Positions 5,086 through 5,114 of a DNA stretch of 5,114 nt are shown one piece after another. The notes beneath the pieces are model-generated. The model saw only the letters and a list, made by a program, of their open reading frames with translations, was not told the DNA's origin and made no database searches. The translations under genes and the position numbers were made by a program. The stretch comes from Betaproteobacteria bacterium (GTDB taxonomy: Bacteria; Pseudomonadota; Gammaproteobacteria; Burkholderiales; SG8-41): NCBI GenBank assembly GCA_021732805.1, contig JAKFUJ010000090.1, positions 1-5,114 on the forward strand. The letters are read 5' to 3'. How positions within the stretch are numbered: position 1 is the first letter of the stretch; the number at the start of each line of letters is the position of its first letter.

Positions 5086-5097
5086 TAATATATATTA
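5086..5097. repeat. AT-only palindrome in the leader of the right-hand gene
   Basis: TAATATATATTA is a perfect 12-base palindrome, 28-39 bases upstream of the ATG at 5058. A TTGATA sits against it on the minus strand and could be a -35 box. The whole 5059-5114 stretch is almost pure A and T. It may be a promoter with an operator; the edge of the window prevents a better call. Confidence 0.35.
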
Positions 5098-5114
5098 TCA
5101 ACTATTAAATAATA

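Noticed and set aside
1..5114. tRNA, rRNA, CRISPR array, insertion sequence or attachment site
   Set aside because: No cloverleaf, regularly spaced repeats, transposase or integrase motifs, or terminal repeats were seen.

Overview
The window is GC-rich DNA broken by short AT-rich spacers, and every gene I can support is on the minus strand. The one gene I recognise with confidence encodes an ArdC-type antirestriction protein, a family carried by conjugative plasmids and integrative elements. GC-rich codon use, AGGAG-type ribosome binding sites and the ArdC type suggest an alphaproteobacterium, probably of the Rhizobiales, and accessory DNA (plasmid, ICE or genomic island). The host assignment is inference; no replication, integration or conjugation gene is present to settle the type of element.

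In transcription order (right to left) the layout is as follows. (1) 5114-4740: an AT-rich leader and a small gene with an excellent ribosome binding site whose coding frame breaks by +1, so a 60-residue N-terminal frame and a 75-codon C-terminal frame overlap. (2) 4671-4336: a 111-residue helical protein of unknown function. (3) 4314-3601: a stretch with coding character but no intact frame, read as a decayed gene or genes, with two GC-rich hairpins in it. (4) 3600-3399: a non-coding, promoter-bearing region with a perfect 7+3+7 palindrome. (5) 3398-446: the main operon, orf193, ardC, orf226 and a 160-residue PD-(D/E)XK-type nuclease. ArdC, orf226 and the nuclease are chained by two ATGA stop/start overlaps. 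(6) 445-291: a spacer with a plausible promoter. (7) 290-1: the first 96 codons of another gene that runs off the left edge.

The main operon is the most interesting part. ArdC binds and protects incoming single-stranded DNA against restriction. Here it is translationally coupled to a protein I cannot name and then to a small nuclease-fold protein, so the three are made together. The ardC ribosome binding site lies in the 3' arm of a long inverted repeat whose other arm is a perfect anti-Shine-Dalgarno, which suggests that ArdC and the coupled genes are under translational control or expressed from a special structured promoter. Together they could form an entry/anti-defence or DNA-processing cassette. 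That joint role is inference; the sequence shows the coupling, the motifs and the hairpin.
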